Notes under the pieces: generated by a model
The model's input: only the letters and a program-made list of their open reading frames with translations
Database searches by the model: none
What the model was told of the DNA's origin: nothing
Program-made: the position numbers and the translations under genes
Shown: piece after piece, positions 19,461 to 28,699 of the stretch
How positions within the stretch are numbered: position 1 is the stretch's first letter
Layout of the letters: the number at the start of each line of letters is the position of its first letter
Source of the DNA: Bacillota bacterium
GTDB taxonomy: Bacteria > Bacillota > UBA994
Assembly (NCBI GenBank): GCA_018333655.1
Contig: JAGXTJ010000008.1
Location: 62,001-126,000, forward strand
Length of the DNA: 64,000 bases
Direction: 5' to 3'

Positions 19461-21851
19461 GTGTTCGAGAAACTAAGCCACGACCGCCTACGCGCCCGCT
19501 GTTGCCTGGAGCAACTCAATTTCACGACCACGGAGGAAGTCGCGCCACTAGAAGGACTCATGGGCCAGGATCGCGCCGTGCAATCTCTCGCTTTCGGTTT
19601 GCGCATTAAAGACGAAGGATACAATGTCTACATCATGGGCATGACGGGAACGGGACGCAACAGCTACACCGCCTCCATAGTGAAAGAAGTAGCCGAGAAA
19701 CTGCCCACCCCTGATGATTGGTGTTATGTATATGACTTTAAAAGGCCCGATCAACCCATGGCCCTTTCTTTCAAAGCAGGTGAGGGCACAACCTTTAAAG
19801 AATCTATGTCCTCGCTGATTGAAACGCTTAAGAAAGAGCTCCCCAAGGCCTTCGAGGACGATGCCTTTAAGTCCTCTCGCCAAGAAATAATACAAGGGTT
19901 TCAAGAGCAGAGCATCACTCTCATGGCGCAAATTGAGCAAGTCGCCAAAGAAAATCAGCTGCTCTTTAAGCCCTCTGGCAAAGGTTACATCACCGTGCCC
20001 ATCATCGATGGCCAACCCGCCACTGAAGCAGTGGTGGCAGGCCTTGACGCAGGCGCCATGCGCGAGATTACGGAGCGAGTAGCCAAGTTCAGCGCTCGCG
20101 CCGAGGACATTTTTGCCGAGATCCGTGCCCGTGAGGAAGAGGCCCAGGAGAAACTACTTAAGCTTGAGCACCAGACTGCTCTAGCGGTGCTAGGGCCGCT
20201 AGTACAAGCGCTGCAGAACCTTTTCGGTGGCAATCAGGCGGCACAGGCCTATTTTGAAGACCTACAGAGCGATATCCTAAAACATATCAAGAATTTCTGG
20301 CCCGAAGAAGATGCCCCACAGAACCCGCTCGCCAACCTGCAGCAGGGCGTCAAAGAAGCATGGGATATGAAGTACAAAGTCAACTTAGTGGTGGACAATA
20401 AGGATACTAAAGGTGCGCCCGTTGTTCGCGAACCACATGCCGCCTACTACAATCTAATGGGTATGATTGAGATGCAGCACAACATGGGTGTCTTGACCAC
20501 TGACTTTACACGCATCAAGGCGGGAGCAATCCATCGCGCTAATGGCGGTTTTCTGATCTTGGAAGCCGAGGACCTCTTTAGCAATGCGCTATCCTGGAAG
20601 GCCCTAAAGCGAGCCCTTAAGCATCGTATAACTCAGATTGAAAATGTGCCTTCTGCTAGCACCGTGATTACCGGCCTCAAACCCGCGGGTATCCCCCTCA
20701 ATGTGAAAGTGCTCATAATTGGCAGTTACGAGATCTACCGAGTACTCTACCAGTACGAGGAGGACTTCAAGAAGCTCTTTAAGGTCAAAGTTGACTTTGA
20801 AACCGAGATGACACGTAAAGACGACTATATCTACAAGATGGCGGCCTTCATCTCGAAACACTGCCAAGTTAAGGGTTTGCGCCATTTCACACGCCATGCG
20901 GTGTCTGCAGTTGTCGATTACAGCTCGCGCCTAGCGGACAATCAAGGCAAGTTAAGCACCAGGTTTAACGACATTGTCGAGCTGCTTGCTGAGGCCAACA
21001 TCTGGGCAGATATCGCCGGCTCCTCGGTCGTTCATGACGAGCATGTGGAGAAAGCCCTTGAACAAAAACGCTATCGTTCCGACAAGTACGAACAGAAAAT
21101 CCATGAGCTCATCGAGGAGGGTACCTACCTTATCTCTACCGAAGGGCATGAGGTGGGGCAGATTAATGGTCTGGCTGTCTACAATTTAGGAGACTACTCT
21201 TTTGGGCGCCCCTCCCGTATCACCGTCAATACTTTCGCCGGCAAGAGCGGCGTCATTAATATCGAGAAAGAAGCCCAGATGAGCGGCCCCTCGCACAACA
21301 AAGGGGTGCATATCCTGAGTGGCTACCTCGGCAAGATGTTTGCCCAGAAATTCCCTCTGACTTTGACGGCCACCCTGTGCTTTGAACAATCCTACGACGG
21401 CATCGATGGCGACAGCGCCTCGAGCACGGAATTGTACGCTCTACTCTCCAGCCTGTCCGACATCCCCCTTGATCAGGGCATTGCCGTCACCGGCTCCGTT
21501 AACCAAAAAGGCGAGATTCAGCCCATCGGAGGGGCCAACGAAAAAATCGAGGGCTTCTTCCGGGTGGCCAAGCGCAAAGGACTGACGGGCAAGCAAGGTG
21601 TGCTCATCCCCCATACTAATGTCAAGAATCTCATGCTAGACAGCGAAGTTATCTCCGCCGTGGCCGCAGGCACCTTTCATATCTGGTCGGCTAGCACCAT
21701 CGAGCAGGGCATTGAACTATTAACGGGAGTCCCTGCGGGGGTGCCTGATGCCGAAGGGGCTTTCCCTGTTGGCACCGTTTTCCACAAAGTGGCCACTCGC
21801 TTAGAACGCTACTACCTAGAGTCGCTAAAGGACAGCCCGCGACAAAACTAA
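19461..21851 (+). CDS. Lon-like ATP-dependent protease with AAA_32 domain
   Basis: Cytoplasmic ATP-dependent serine protease of the Lon (S16) superfamily, with the N-terminal AAA_32-type ATPase instead of the classical LonA layout. The nucleotide-binding loop is GMTGTGRNS (the family has Arg where a P-loop has Lys). A GGFLILEAEDLF block serves as the Walker B region. The C-terminal protease has the Ser-Lys dyad Ser652 (GDSAS) and Lys695 (NEKIEG), 43 residues apart as in Lon. The GTG at 19461 is chosen because AAAGGAGGGG precedes it; longer in-frame extensions lack a ribosome site. 796 residues. Confidence 0.93.
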   Translation: MFEKLSHDRLRARCCLEQLNFTTTEEVAPLEGLMGQDRAVQSLAFGLRIKDEGYNVYIMGMTGTGRNSYTASIVKEVAEKLPTPDDWCYVYDFKRPDQPMALSFKAGEGTTFKESMSSLIETLKKELPKAFEDDAFKSSRQEIIQGFQEQSITLMAQIEQVAKENQLLFKPSGKGYITVPIIDGQPATEAVVAGLDAGAMREITERVAKFSARAEDIFAEIRAREEEAQEKLLKLEHQTALAVLGPLVQALQNLFGGNQAAQAYFEDLQSDILKHIKNFWPEEDAPQNPLANLQQGVKEAWDMKYKVNLVVDNKDTKGAPVVREPHAAYYNLMGMIEMQHNMGVLTTDFTRIKAGAIHRANGGFLILEAEDLFSNALSWKALKRALKHRITQIENVPSASTVITGLKPAGIPLNVKVLIIGSYEIYRVLYQYEEDFKKLFKVKVDFETEMTRKDDYIYKMAAFISKHCQVKGLRHFTRHAVSAVVDYSSRLADNQGKLSTRFNDIVELLAEANIWADIAGSSVVHDEHVEKALEQKRYRSDKYEQKIHELIEEGTYLISTEGHEVGQINGLAVYNLGDYSFGRPSRITVNTFAGKSGVINIEKEAQMSGPSHNKGVHILSGYLGKMFAQKFPLTLTATLCFEQSYDGIDGDSASSTELYALLSSLSDIPLDQGIAVTGSVNQKGEIQPIGGANEKIEGFFRVAKRKGLTGKQGVLIPHTNVKNLMLDSEVISAVAAGTFHIWSASTIEQGIELLTGVPAGVPDAEGAFPVGTVFHKVATRLERYYLESLKDSPRQN

Positions 21852-21865
21852 CTGCCGGCACCCAG

Positions 21866-21899
21866 AACAGTCCCCTAAGCCCTGTGCTTGGGGACTGTT
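21866..21899. terminator. Hairpin between lon and the epimerase gene
   Basis: A 10-bp stem (AACAGTCCCC / GGGGACTGTT) extended inside by AAGC/GCTT, located between convergent genes. No strong T-tract on either side. Confidence 0.6.
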
Positions 21900-21900
21900 G

Positions 21901-23007
21901 CTATGTAATGTACTGACAGCAAGTTGTCAAATGCAGCAGCTTTTCTTCATCGACGATAACCCCAAGCCCTGGCTCCTCTGAAAAAACGACCGTACCTTGG
22001 TCATACTTAAAATTGCCTATGTCTTCCGCAAAGTAGCGCGGCCCCACCATTTCGCTCGCCCTAACCACGGCTAGGGCGCGGTGGATATGTGCGCCGGCGA
22101 AGCTGGCGATAGAAGACTCCAGCATAGAGCCAATTTGCACCTTAATGCCTGCCGCCTCTGCCAAGGCAGCCATCTTAAGAGCCGGCATAATGCCGCCGCA
22201 CTTCATGAGCTTGATATTAACCCAGTCCATGCCCCCTTGCTTCGCGATGAATAGCAAGTCGCGCAAGTCACGCACGCCCTCATCAATCATAATCGGCAGG
22301 GGTGAATGCTCGCGCACCCTGCGCAGACCCTCGTAGTCATGGTGCTTGACCGGCTGCTCGATGAGTTCGATGTCATAGGGTTCTATGGCGCGAATAGCCT
22401 TGAGGGCCATATCCCAACTACCCCAGCCCTGATTGGCATCCACCTTAATGATGGCCTCTGGCCCCAAAAACTCTCGCGCGATAGCCACACGCCTAGTGTC
22501 TAGGTCCACTCGGCCGCCTAATTTAAGCTTAAAGTGCTCATAACCCTCACTAACATAGGGCGCTAAGCTTTCTCTGAGTTGTTCTGGTAGCGAAATACCG
22601 ATGACAGCCGGCGCTTTAACAAGGTTAGTGTCTCCGCCTAGTAGTTCGTAGAGTGGCTGCCCCGCAACCTGGCCTAGGATATCGAACAAGGCGATGTCGA
22701 TGGCGGCTTTAGCAGCATAGGCGCCATTTATAGCTGCCCCAACCCGCGCATGCCAGGCCTCGATATTACTTGCTTTCTCGCCAATTAAAGCCGGCAAGAG
22801 CACCCGAGATAGTGTCGCGTAGACACCATCAATTGTTTCCCCCGTCACACCCTCATCCGGCACACTCTCTCCCCAGCCGACGACGCCCTCATCAGTCGTT
22901 AACTTTACGATGACAGAGGGCATAGAAGTCCAAGTGTTGTAGGCAATGACAAAGGGAGTTCGCAGCGGCAAATTAATTCGTCTGATTTCCGCACGGACTA
23001 TTTTCAT
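21901..23007 (-). CDS. Dipeptide epimerase / enolase-superfamily racemase
   Basis: Member of the mandelate racemase/muconate lactonizing enzyme group of the enolase superfamily. Visible signatures are the catalytic KxK (FKLKLGG, about 163), metal ligands in order DANQGW (Asp), IELIEQP (Glu) and IMIDEGV (Asp-Glu), then VNIKLMKCGG with the second catalytic Lys. This pattern is typical of L-Ala-D/L-Glu or related dipeptide epimerases in cell-wall peptide recycling, but muconate-type cycloisomerases look alike. Length 368 is usual. AGGAGGGTG lies before the ATG. It overlaps the upstream GNAT gene by 35 bp, so the two are translationally coupled. Confidence 0.85.
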   Translation of the reverse strand: MKIVRAEIRRINLPLRTPFVIAYNTWTSMPSVIVKLTTDEGVVGWGESVPDEGVTGETIDGVYATLSRVLLPALIGEKASNIEAWHARVGAAINGAYAAKAAIDIALFDILGQVAGQPLYELLGGDTNLVKAPAVIGISLPEQLRESLAPYVSEGYEHFKLKLGGRVDLDTRRVAIAREFLGPEAIIKVDANQGWGSWDMALKAIRAIEPYDIELIEQPVKHHDYEGLRRVREHSPLPIMIDEGVRDLRDLLFIAKQGGMDWVNIKLMKCGGIMPALKMAALAEAAGIKVQIGSMLESSIASFAGAHIHRALAVVRASEMVGPRYFAEDIGNFKYDQGTVVFSEEPGLGVIVDEEKLLHLTTCCQYIT

Positions 23008-23455
23008 GGCTCACCCTCCTCTCCATGTAGAGTCTGTCCTGGCCGGGACCATAGCAGTCACGCTCTAACCTCACCTCAGCAAAACCTAATTTCTGGTAGA
23101 GCTTGCGGGCCGGGTTCGTTGGCGCCACAGTGAGAAGCTGTGTCCTCATGCCCAAGGCTACCATCGCTTGCATCAATACCTCAGTCAGCATCTGCCCAAT
23201 ACCTTGCCCATGGAAGGCCGGGATAACGGCCACGGTGAGTAGCCAGCCTAAGGCCGCGTCACTTCCGTCCCTCGCGCCAAGACTGTAGCCAACCACTACC
23301 TCGTCACTTACGGCCACGAAGCAGGTCTGCGGATAAAGTAGCGGCGCCATTTTAAGAAAGTAAGGACTATACCCGTCGCCAAGAAAGGCGGCCTCCTCTA
23401 CCGCGAGCAAGGCTGTGAAATCATCAGGTACAACCTTTCTGATGTGAAGACTCAT
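22973..23455 (-). CDS. GNAT family N-acetyltransferase
   Basis: Acetyl-CoA-dependent acyltransferase of 160 residues. The acetyl-CoA loop is VAVIPAFHGQGIGQML (Q/RxxGxG/A type, residues about 76-91), and an NPARKLYQKLGF segment near 115 is the conserved motif B. The last 11 codons overlap the epimerase gene, which suggests a shared job, perhaps acting on dipeptides or amino acids. The acceptor is unknown. Confidence 0.88.
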   Translation of the reverse strand: MSLHIRKVVPDDFTALLAVEEAAFLGDGYSPYFLKMAPLLYPQTCFVAVSDEVVVGYSLGARDGSDAALGWLLTVAVIPAFHGQGIGQMLTEVLMQAMVALGMRTQLLTVAPTNPARKLYQKLGFAEVRLERDCYGPGQDRLYMERRVSHENSPCGNQTN

Positions 23456-23488
23456 CGTCTGACCTCCCGCTCTAATAACGCCACCACT

Positions 23489-23518
23489 TTGGCGTCGATT
23501 ATGCCTTTATTATATAAT
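23489..23518 (+). promoter_or_regulatory. Promoter of the histone-deacetylase-family gene
   Basis: TTGGCG (23489-23494), 18-bp spacer, consensus TATAAT (23513-23518). Transcription would start near 23525, leaving a ~160-nt leader that contains the tandem repeat. Confidence 0.65.
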
Positions 23519-23602
23519 ATCCCCAAGGGATACGACAGCAAGGAGCTAGAAACCGTCCCCGCTGTTGCTTGCTTCTCGCTTCTCGCCTCTTGCTTCTTTA
23601 TT

Positions 23603-23672
23603 TCCTGTTTCTTGTATCCTGCTTCTTGTTTCCTGCTTCTTGTTTCCTGCTTCTTGTATCCTGTTTCTTGTA
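23603..23672 (+). repeat. Five tandem 14-nt pyrimidine-rich repeats in an mRNA leader
   Basis: Five consecutive units of consensus TCCTG(C/T)TTCTTGT(A/T) fill 23603-23672 without gaps. Units 2 and 3 are identical, and the others differ only at the two variable positions. A more degenerate stretch with the same CTTGCTTCT flavour precedes it (about 23570-23602). The block ends two bases before the GGAGG of the downstream gene. The repeat unit is not a multiple of three, so it is not coding. Confidence 0.9.
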
Positions 23673-23686
23673 TTGGAGGAATTAAA

Positions 23687-24757
23687 TTGAAGATGACACA
23701 ACCTGCTTGCGGCTTAGTGTACGACAGGGCCTTTCTCGCGCATAGCCTTGCGCAGCACCCAGAGGGGAAAGAGCGTCTAGAGCATATTCTTGCTGTTTTG
23801 CAGGAGTCGGGTCACTTAGCTAGGCTTCCCCGGCTAACGCCGCGCTACGCGACAACGCAAGAAATCGCCACCGTACATACCGCTCCCTATATTCGCTCGG
23901 TGGAAGTCGCCTGCCAAAGCGGCGAACACTACCTCGACCCGGACACCTACATCGTGCCCGAGTCATACGAGGTCGCTCTTTTAGCCGCGGGCAGTGCACT
24001 GATAGGCCTTGCGGCCATTATGGAGGGCGCGCTGCAAAAGGTTTTTGTCCTCTGCCGTCCCCCAGGTCATCATGCCGAATACGACAGAGCAATGGGCTTC
24101 TGCCTTTTCAACAATGTAGCCATTGCTGCCCGCGTCGCCCTAGACAAGTACGGCCTTAAGCGCATCGCCATTATCGATTGGGATGCTCATCATGGCAACG
24201 GCACACAGAACACTTTCTATACTGACCCTAGCGTGCTCGTCATTTCTCTCCACCACAGCCCGGGGTATCCCGGTACTGGCCACCTTAACGAAGTAGGCCG
24301 CGGACAGGGGCGCGGGTATAACATCAATATCCCTCTGCCTGGGGGCTGCCACGACGCCGACTACGCACTGTTTTTTGACCGCGTCATCATTCCCGTGCTC
24401 GATGCCTACCAGCCCGAGTTAATTATTATTTCAGCTGGCCAAGACGCCTACCACAAAGACCCCTTGGGCGGCATGCAAGTAACATGGCAGGGCTTTGACT
24501 ACATGGCGAGAGCGCTGACACGCGTTGCCAAGCACTGTGCGCAGGGCCGCATGTTGCTCTGCCTTGAAGGCGGCTACCATCTCAACGGGGCAGCACAGGC
24601 AGTCCGCTACATTATTGACGCGCTACTGGAGCACCCCGATATGCCGCCAAGTGAGCTGCCACCCGCAATGCTAAATCACGGGTCAAAGGGCCTCTTAGCG
24701 CAGGTAATCGCCTTGCAGGGCGAGTACTGGCCGCTTAGCAACACAACTTCCAACTAG
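23687..24757 (+). CDS. Histone deacetylase family (acetyl-amide) hydrolase
   Basis: Zinc deacetylase fold; bacterial members remove acetyl groups from polyamines, acetoin-related or protein substrates. Diagnostic blocks are RPPGHHAEYDRAMGFC with the tandem His, IIDWDAHHGNGTQ with the zinc Asp and His, SLHHSPGYPG, ISAGQDAYHKDPLG with the second Asp, and the closing LEGGYH with the transition-state side chain. About 356 residues. TTG at 23687 fits GGAGG with 7-nt spacing; the ATG at 23693 is the alternative. Reading frames extending upstream run through the tandem repeat and are not credible as protein. Monocistronic, with its own promoter. Confidence 0.9.
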   Translation: MKMTQPACGLVYDRAFLAHSLAQHPEGKERLEHILAVLQESGHLARLPRLTPRYATTQEIATVHTAPYIRSVEVACQSGEHYLDPDTYIVPESYEVALLAAGSALIGLAAIMEGALQKVFVLCRPPGHHAEYDRAMGFCLFNNVAIAARVALDKYGLKRIAIIDWDAHHGNGTQNTFYTDPSVLVISLHHSPGYPGTGHLNEVGRGQGRGYNINIPLPGGCHDADYALFFDRVIIPVLDAYQPELIIISAGQDAYHKDPLGGMQVTWQGFDYMARALTRVAKHCAQGRMLLCLEGGYHLNGAAQAVRYIIDALLEHPDMPPSELPPAMLNHGSKGLLAQVIALQGEYWPLSNTTSN

Positions 24758-24780
24758 CCAATTAGTAGCGCCAACGAGAC

Positions 24781-26232
24781 CTAGCTATGCGAATTGAGGT
24801 AGTCAGCCAGAGAGATAAACATCCCTTTCTCTGGCACCGCAAAATAAGGTTGTCGCGTAAAGGTAGTGTACTCAATCCGCCTGAGATAGGCAGACAAGAT
24901 CCAGATAGACATGAGCAGAGCAATTAAGGCGGATAAAAACAAGCCGAGCCCCAAGTAAGCCGAGCCTAGGGGTATAAATGCGGCGGTCAAAACAAGATTG
25001 GCCACGAAGAACACCGCTGCAACCAGTAAGGCCTCTAATCGTGCTTCGAAGTATAGCAGCATGAGGAGCACTACAAGCATTATCGCATTACATATCGCAG
25101 CAAGCGCAGTTATGCGAAAGACGTCTACGAGCAGCACCGAAAACCCGAGCGCTACAAATAGGGAATTGGACAGCACCAAGACTGTGAAGGTGATGAGTAC
25201 TTGTCGTTCCAGCAAGTAGACAATGTGGCGGTAAGCGAGCTGGACCATGACCTGTCTTGCAGCCACTATTTCCGCAAGGCTAGCCCCACCACGTATCGCC
25301 TGAAAGTAAGTCTTGAATTTATCGTAAAACTCAGTCTCGACGTATACCAAAAACAGGACAGAAGTCGGAATAATTGTCAAGTAAGCAAGAAATTTAGCAT
25401 GATCATAATGGAGAGCAAAGCGATAGGTGCCATAGATAAGGCCGCCGTACTCCGAATTCCAGATCAAGATGGTGTCAATCCAAGTGGCCAAGGTGTAAAA
25501 GAGCCCTATAAAGAATAGACTGCCCACTTTGTTCAGGTACCTGAGAAAATCAAATTCGTAGTTGTTGCCAAAAGTAAAGATTACCAAGAAGGTACGCACC
25601 AGCAGTAACAGAGTTACCGCTAAACCCACCACGTAGGCCAAGAGCATGTTGCTAGCGTAAAGATGCAGAGGAAAGTGAATCGGCTTGGCAAACAACAAGA
25701 AACTGAGGGCCACTGTTACCACTCCACCCCATATGAAGGACCGAGCTATTGCAAGGTAGTCTTTGGCCGCACTCATGTATACCATAAGAATCCATGTCAA
25801 GGTCAAGATCAGAAATAGTGACGCCGCCATGAAAATATAGTAGCTCGGCAGAGGCGTCCGGAGGTAGAAAATAGCCTGCGCCACAAAGGCCAACGTGAAA
25901 ACAATCTTGCTGACACCCATGAGAGAAGGCTTAATATAGTCGTACTCCTTATGGAATAATCTGTCTGCTATATAGCGCGTGGCGACAAATTGCCATGGCG
26001 CTGTTATAATTTGGCTGAAAATAAAGCTATACACTATGGTGCTCATAAACAATAATCTATCGGAGGGTGCCATAATGTAGCGTTCAGCCACTAGCAAAAG
26101 AATGTTGACGACCAGTACAGCCGACAGCCAAGGGCCGGCGGCCACGAGGGAAGAAAAGGCATAGGCCCTAAATCTGTCGCTAAACGTGTCCTTGTAAAAC
26201 AATCTCTTCAGTGTAAAACCAATTCCAGCCAT
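24781..26232 (-). CDS. pelG: PelG-like exopolysaccharide flippase
   Basis: Polytopic membrane protein (about 12 helices) of the MOP/PST-like PelG family, which moves Pel polysaccharide across the membrane. The opening MAGIGFTLKRLF and the aromatic second block (RAYAFSSLVAAGPWLS) are typical. The ATG at 26232 has AGGAGGAATATAAG before it and gives 483 residues; an upstream ATG at 26280 is less likely. Last gene of the pel operon, 62 bp after pelF. PelD, PelE and PelG together are known to form the inner-membrane synthase complex with PelF in Pseudomonas and Bacillus. Confidence 0.88.
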   Translation of the reverse strand: MAGIGFTLKRLFYKDTFSDRFRAYAFSSLVAAGPWLSAVLVVNILLLVAERYIMAPSDRLLFMSTIVYSFIFSQIITAPWQFVATRYIADRLFHKEYDYIKPSLMGVSKIVFTLAFVAQAIFYLRTPLPSYYIFMAASLFLILTLTWILMVYMSAAKDYLAIARSFIWGGVVTVALSFLLFAKPIHFPLHLYASNMLLAYVVGLAVTLLLLVRTFLVIFTFGNNYEFDFLRYLNKVGSLFFIGLFYTLATWIDTILIWNSEYGGLIYGTYRFALHYDHAKFLAYLTIIPTSVLFLVYVETEFYDKFKTYFQAIRGGASLAEIVAARQVMVQLAYRHIVYLLERQVLITFTVLVLSNSLFVALGFSVLLVDVFRITALAAICNAIMLVVLLMLLYFEARLEALLVAAVFFVANLVLTAAFIPLGSAYLGLGLFLSALIALLMSIWILSAYLRRIEYTTFTRQPYFAVPEKGMFISLADYLNSHS

Positions 26233-26294
26233 CTTATATTCCTCCTGCGACCAATTTAACAGTGCAAGGGCATCCTGCAAGAGCAGATCTCTGT

Positions 26295-27710
26295 CTATAT
26301 GCCGAAACTCTCGTAAGCTTGTCGGTAACTGTTGATGAATTGTTCTTGATTGTAAAACTGCTCCACCCTTTGCCGCGCGTTACTACCCATCTCTCTCCTT
26401 AAGGCATGATCAGTGAGCAGGCGAATGGTTGCTTGAGCCGTATCTTCCGGTGAAACCTGAGGGACTATAATCCCTGCAGGGCCGATGCCTTCACCGGGCC
26501 GACCGAGCAAAAGTTCGCTGCAGGAGCCAACATCGGTGGCCACAAAGGGTAGTCCCGCAGCCATGCCCTCGAGCATAACAAGCGGTTGCGCCTCAGAGAG
26601 AGAGGTTAGAAGTAGCACATCAAGCCGCGGCAAGTAATCCCTTATGTCGACATGCCCGGTAAAGACTACTCTATCCGTGAGCAACAGTAAATCAACTAGC
26701 TGCTTGCATTCCAAGTAGTACGCCAAATCTTCTTCACCGCTGCCAATAATGAATAGTGTTGTGCCGGGGAGCTCGCTACTTATAATTTTGAAGGCGCGGA
26801 TTAGTGTTTTGACATCTTTGATGGGAACTACACGCAAGACAGCTCCTATATTCTGCCTACTATCCCAGCTAGAGCGCTCAGCAAACCTTGTTGTATCGAC
26901 TCCATTGGGAATCACCCTCGTCTGAGACGCCGGCGCACCTAGCTCCAACTGAATGTCGCGATTGCGATTAAACAGGGAAATTATCATGTCTGCGCTTTTG
27001 TACACCCCAGTGGACATGGCGTAGAAGTAGCTAATCCAGATTTTTTTGAAGTCCGGAGCGACCCAACTTGCGTTAATGATTTCTTCCTCCCGTTCACGCG
27101 CATAAATGCCGTGCTCAGTGAGAATTAAAGGCTTGGAGTACTTGAATTTATACACCAGACCCATTAGCCCCGCATAGCCAGTTGAAAGGGCATGATAGGC
27201 GTCTGCGCGCGGTCCCTGCTGCTGTATAAGCGTTAGTAGCGGCACATACATGGACACCAAAGACCAAAAGTGCCGATTAAAGTCCTTCGTGGCATGTCCG
27301 TCGCTGTAGGTACGAAGTAAGTACTCCCAAAAAAAATCGCTCTTCAGGAACTCGACCGAGGTGCCAACTTTCGCGATGTTTGCCAAAGTAGTAACGGCCA
27401 ACTCCCAATTTGTATCGCTGCCAAAAGTCAGGAAACCCTCCACAGCCAGCCTCTCTTGGGTTGATAGTCGAATACTACGACCGCGCTTAGTTGGTGAGAG
27501 CAGCATGAAGTCTTCGAGAAATAAGGTGGTTAGCTCCGTAACATTACTCGGCGGTCGATACTTAAGCGAGGGGAGTGTTGAGCGGCTAGGCATGATGGAG
27601 ATAATCTTAAATTTCTTTTCCGGCAAATGTGTCATCAACTGCTGCGTCCAACTGGACAATCCGCCCGTAGTATAGGGGTAGGACCCCTCCAAAATCAAAG
27701 CTACTTCCAT
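26295..27710 (-). CDS. pelF: PelF-like GT4 glycosyltransferase
   Basis: Cytosolic glycosyltransferase that polymerises Pel from a UDP-amino-sugar. It has the PelF-type N-terminal DUF3492 region (EVALILEGSYPYTTGGLSSW, residues 2-21). The GT4 C-terminal half follows, with PNGVDTTRF near 270, the IIGSGEEDLAY segment, and SEAQPLVMLEGMAAGLPFVATDVGSC containing the E-x7-E donor-site motif (split here by description only). The ATG at 27710 sits after GGGAGGG and overlaps the end of the upstream pelE by 10 bp, so translation is coupled. 471 residues, normal length. Confidence 0.9.
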   Translation of the reverse strand: MEVALILEGSYPYTTGGLSSWTQQLMTHLPEKKFKIISIMPSRSTLPSLKYRPPSNVTELTTLFLEDFMLLSPTKRGRSIRLSTQERLAVEGFLTFGSDTNWELAVTTLANIAKVGTSVEFLKSDFFWEYLLRTYSDGHATKDFNRHFWSLVSMYVPLLTLIQQQGPRADAYHALSTGYAGLMGLVYKFKYSKPLILTEHGIYAREREEEIINASWVAPDFKKIWISYFYAMSTGVYKSADMIISLFNRNRDIQLELGAPASQTRVIPNGVDTTRFAERSSWDSRQNIGAVLRVVPIKDVKTLIRAFKIISSELPGTTLFIIGSGEEDLAYYLECKQLVDLLLLTDRVVFTGHVDIRDYLPRLDVLLLTSLSEAQPLVMLEGMAAGLPFVATDVGSCSELLLGRPGEGIGPAGIIVPQVSPEDTAQATIRLLTDHALRREMGSNARQRVEQFYNQEQFINSYRQAYESFGI

Positions 27711-28690
27711 GTTTTTCCCTCCCCTAGCCAATACTCCACCATCGGCTGGTAGTCCGTAGGCACAGACCAACCCGCCTCCCTAATATTACTGGCGACTTCT
27801 GCCACTTGCTTGAAATTGCCCTGCAAGAATTCTAGCCGCATTTGGACGAGCAGGGGAAAGGGTTGCAGAGGAAAGCTCGTAGCGATTTCCGGTAGGATCT
27901 GCCGGGCCTCGTCATACTTGGCCTGCTCCACTAAGGTGTTAAGCAGTTTCAGCGCCACCTCATAATTTTGTGGCCATAACTTTTTGCCTTCCCAGAGCAG
28001 GGACAAATATTCTTTGGCAAATTCGCGCCTGACTGCTAACGCCATAAGGCCAGAATGAATATAACGGTCATAAGCGTCAATTAGCGGGAGCAGTAATTCA
28101 GGGTCTCGCACTGCCTTCTCCTTTAGTCCCTGGATCTCCTTTTCGCAGCCATCGCTAAGAGCCGCCATCATGGCGGCAGCGTAATGACGCACCTCAGGGT
28201 CGGAGTCACGGAGAGCCTTGCTTAAAACCGCTACCTGATGGGGCAGATCCTGTTCCTTAGACCCAATAATAAAGTCTTTTTTGCGAGTGGGGCTGGTCAA
28301 GTGCATGACATCCTGACCCGTCAAGGTATTAATGTCTGTCTGTACATCGCCAGCACTGAGCGGTCGAAGGCCTTGTGCCAGCTGTAAAGCTTCGATGTAT
28401 TTCTGGTATTCACGCAATTGCTCGCTCTCGCTAGCTCTGCGTCTGTTCCAGTGCATAGCCCAGCAAAGAAGCAGCGGACCGATGCCCGGCCATAAAAAGG
28501 CCATGTAGAGCAGGGCCGAAACGACCGATAGTTTGGCTACCGCGGATAACCACCAAATTATTGCCACCATCGCTCCATTGATGGCGAACAGAAAAAATGG
28601 CGATATGCGTTGCCAATATAGAGCCTGGACTAGGGCCGATAAGCTCACCAAAACACATACTGCTGCTACACAGTAATAGATGATTTTCAC
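27701..28690 (-). CDS. pelE: PelE-like membrane/TPR protein
   Basis: Two to three N-terminal membrane segments (residues 1-85) are followed by a helical repeat region of about 240 residues. The repeats have HEAT-like (DPEVRHYAAAMMAAL) and TPR-like segments. That layout and its place next to pelF match PelE, a scaffold of the Pel synthase complex; sequence identity in this family is usually low. GTG at 28690 follows AGGTGG with 5-nt spacing; GTG at 28699 is the alternative. It follows the deacetylase gene with no gap and overlaps pelF. Confidence 0.75.
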   Translation of the reverse strand: MKIIYYCVAAVCVLVSLSALVQALYWQRISPFFLFAINGAMVAIIWWLSAVAKLSVVSALLYMAFLWPGIGPLLLCWAMHWNRRRASESEQLREYQKYIEALQLAQGLRPLSAGDVQTDINTLTGQDVMHLTSPTRKKDFIIGSKEQDLPHQVAVLSKALRDSDPEVRHYAAAMMAALSDGCEKEIQGLKEKAVRDPELLLPLIDAYDRYIHSGLMALAVRREFAKEYLSLLWEGKKLWPQNYEVALKLLNTLVEQAKYDEARQILPEIATSFPLQPFPLLVQMRLEFLQGNFKQVAEVASNIREAGWSVPTDYQPMVEYWLGEGKTWK

Positions 28691-28699
28691 ACAAACCAC

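Noticed and set aside
23603-23672. Regular repeats suggesting a CRISPR array
   Set aside because: Units are 14 nt, directly abutting, with no spacers and no cas genes. It is a tandem repeat in a leader.
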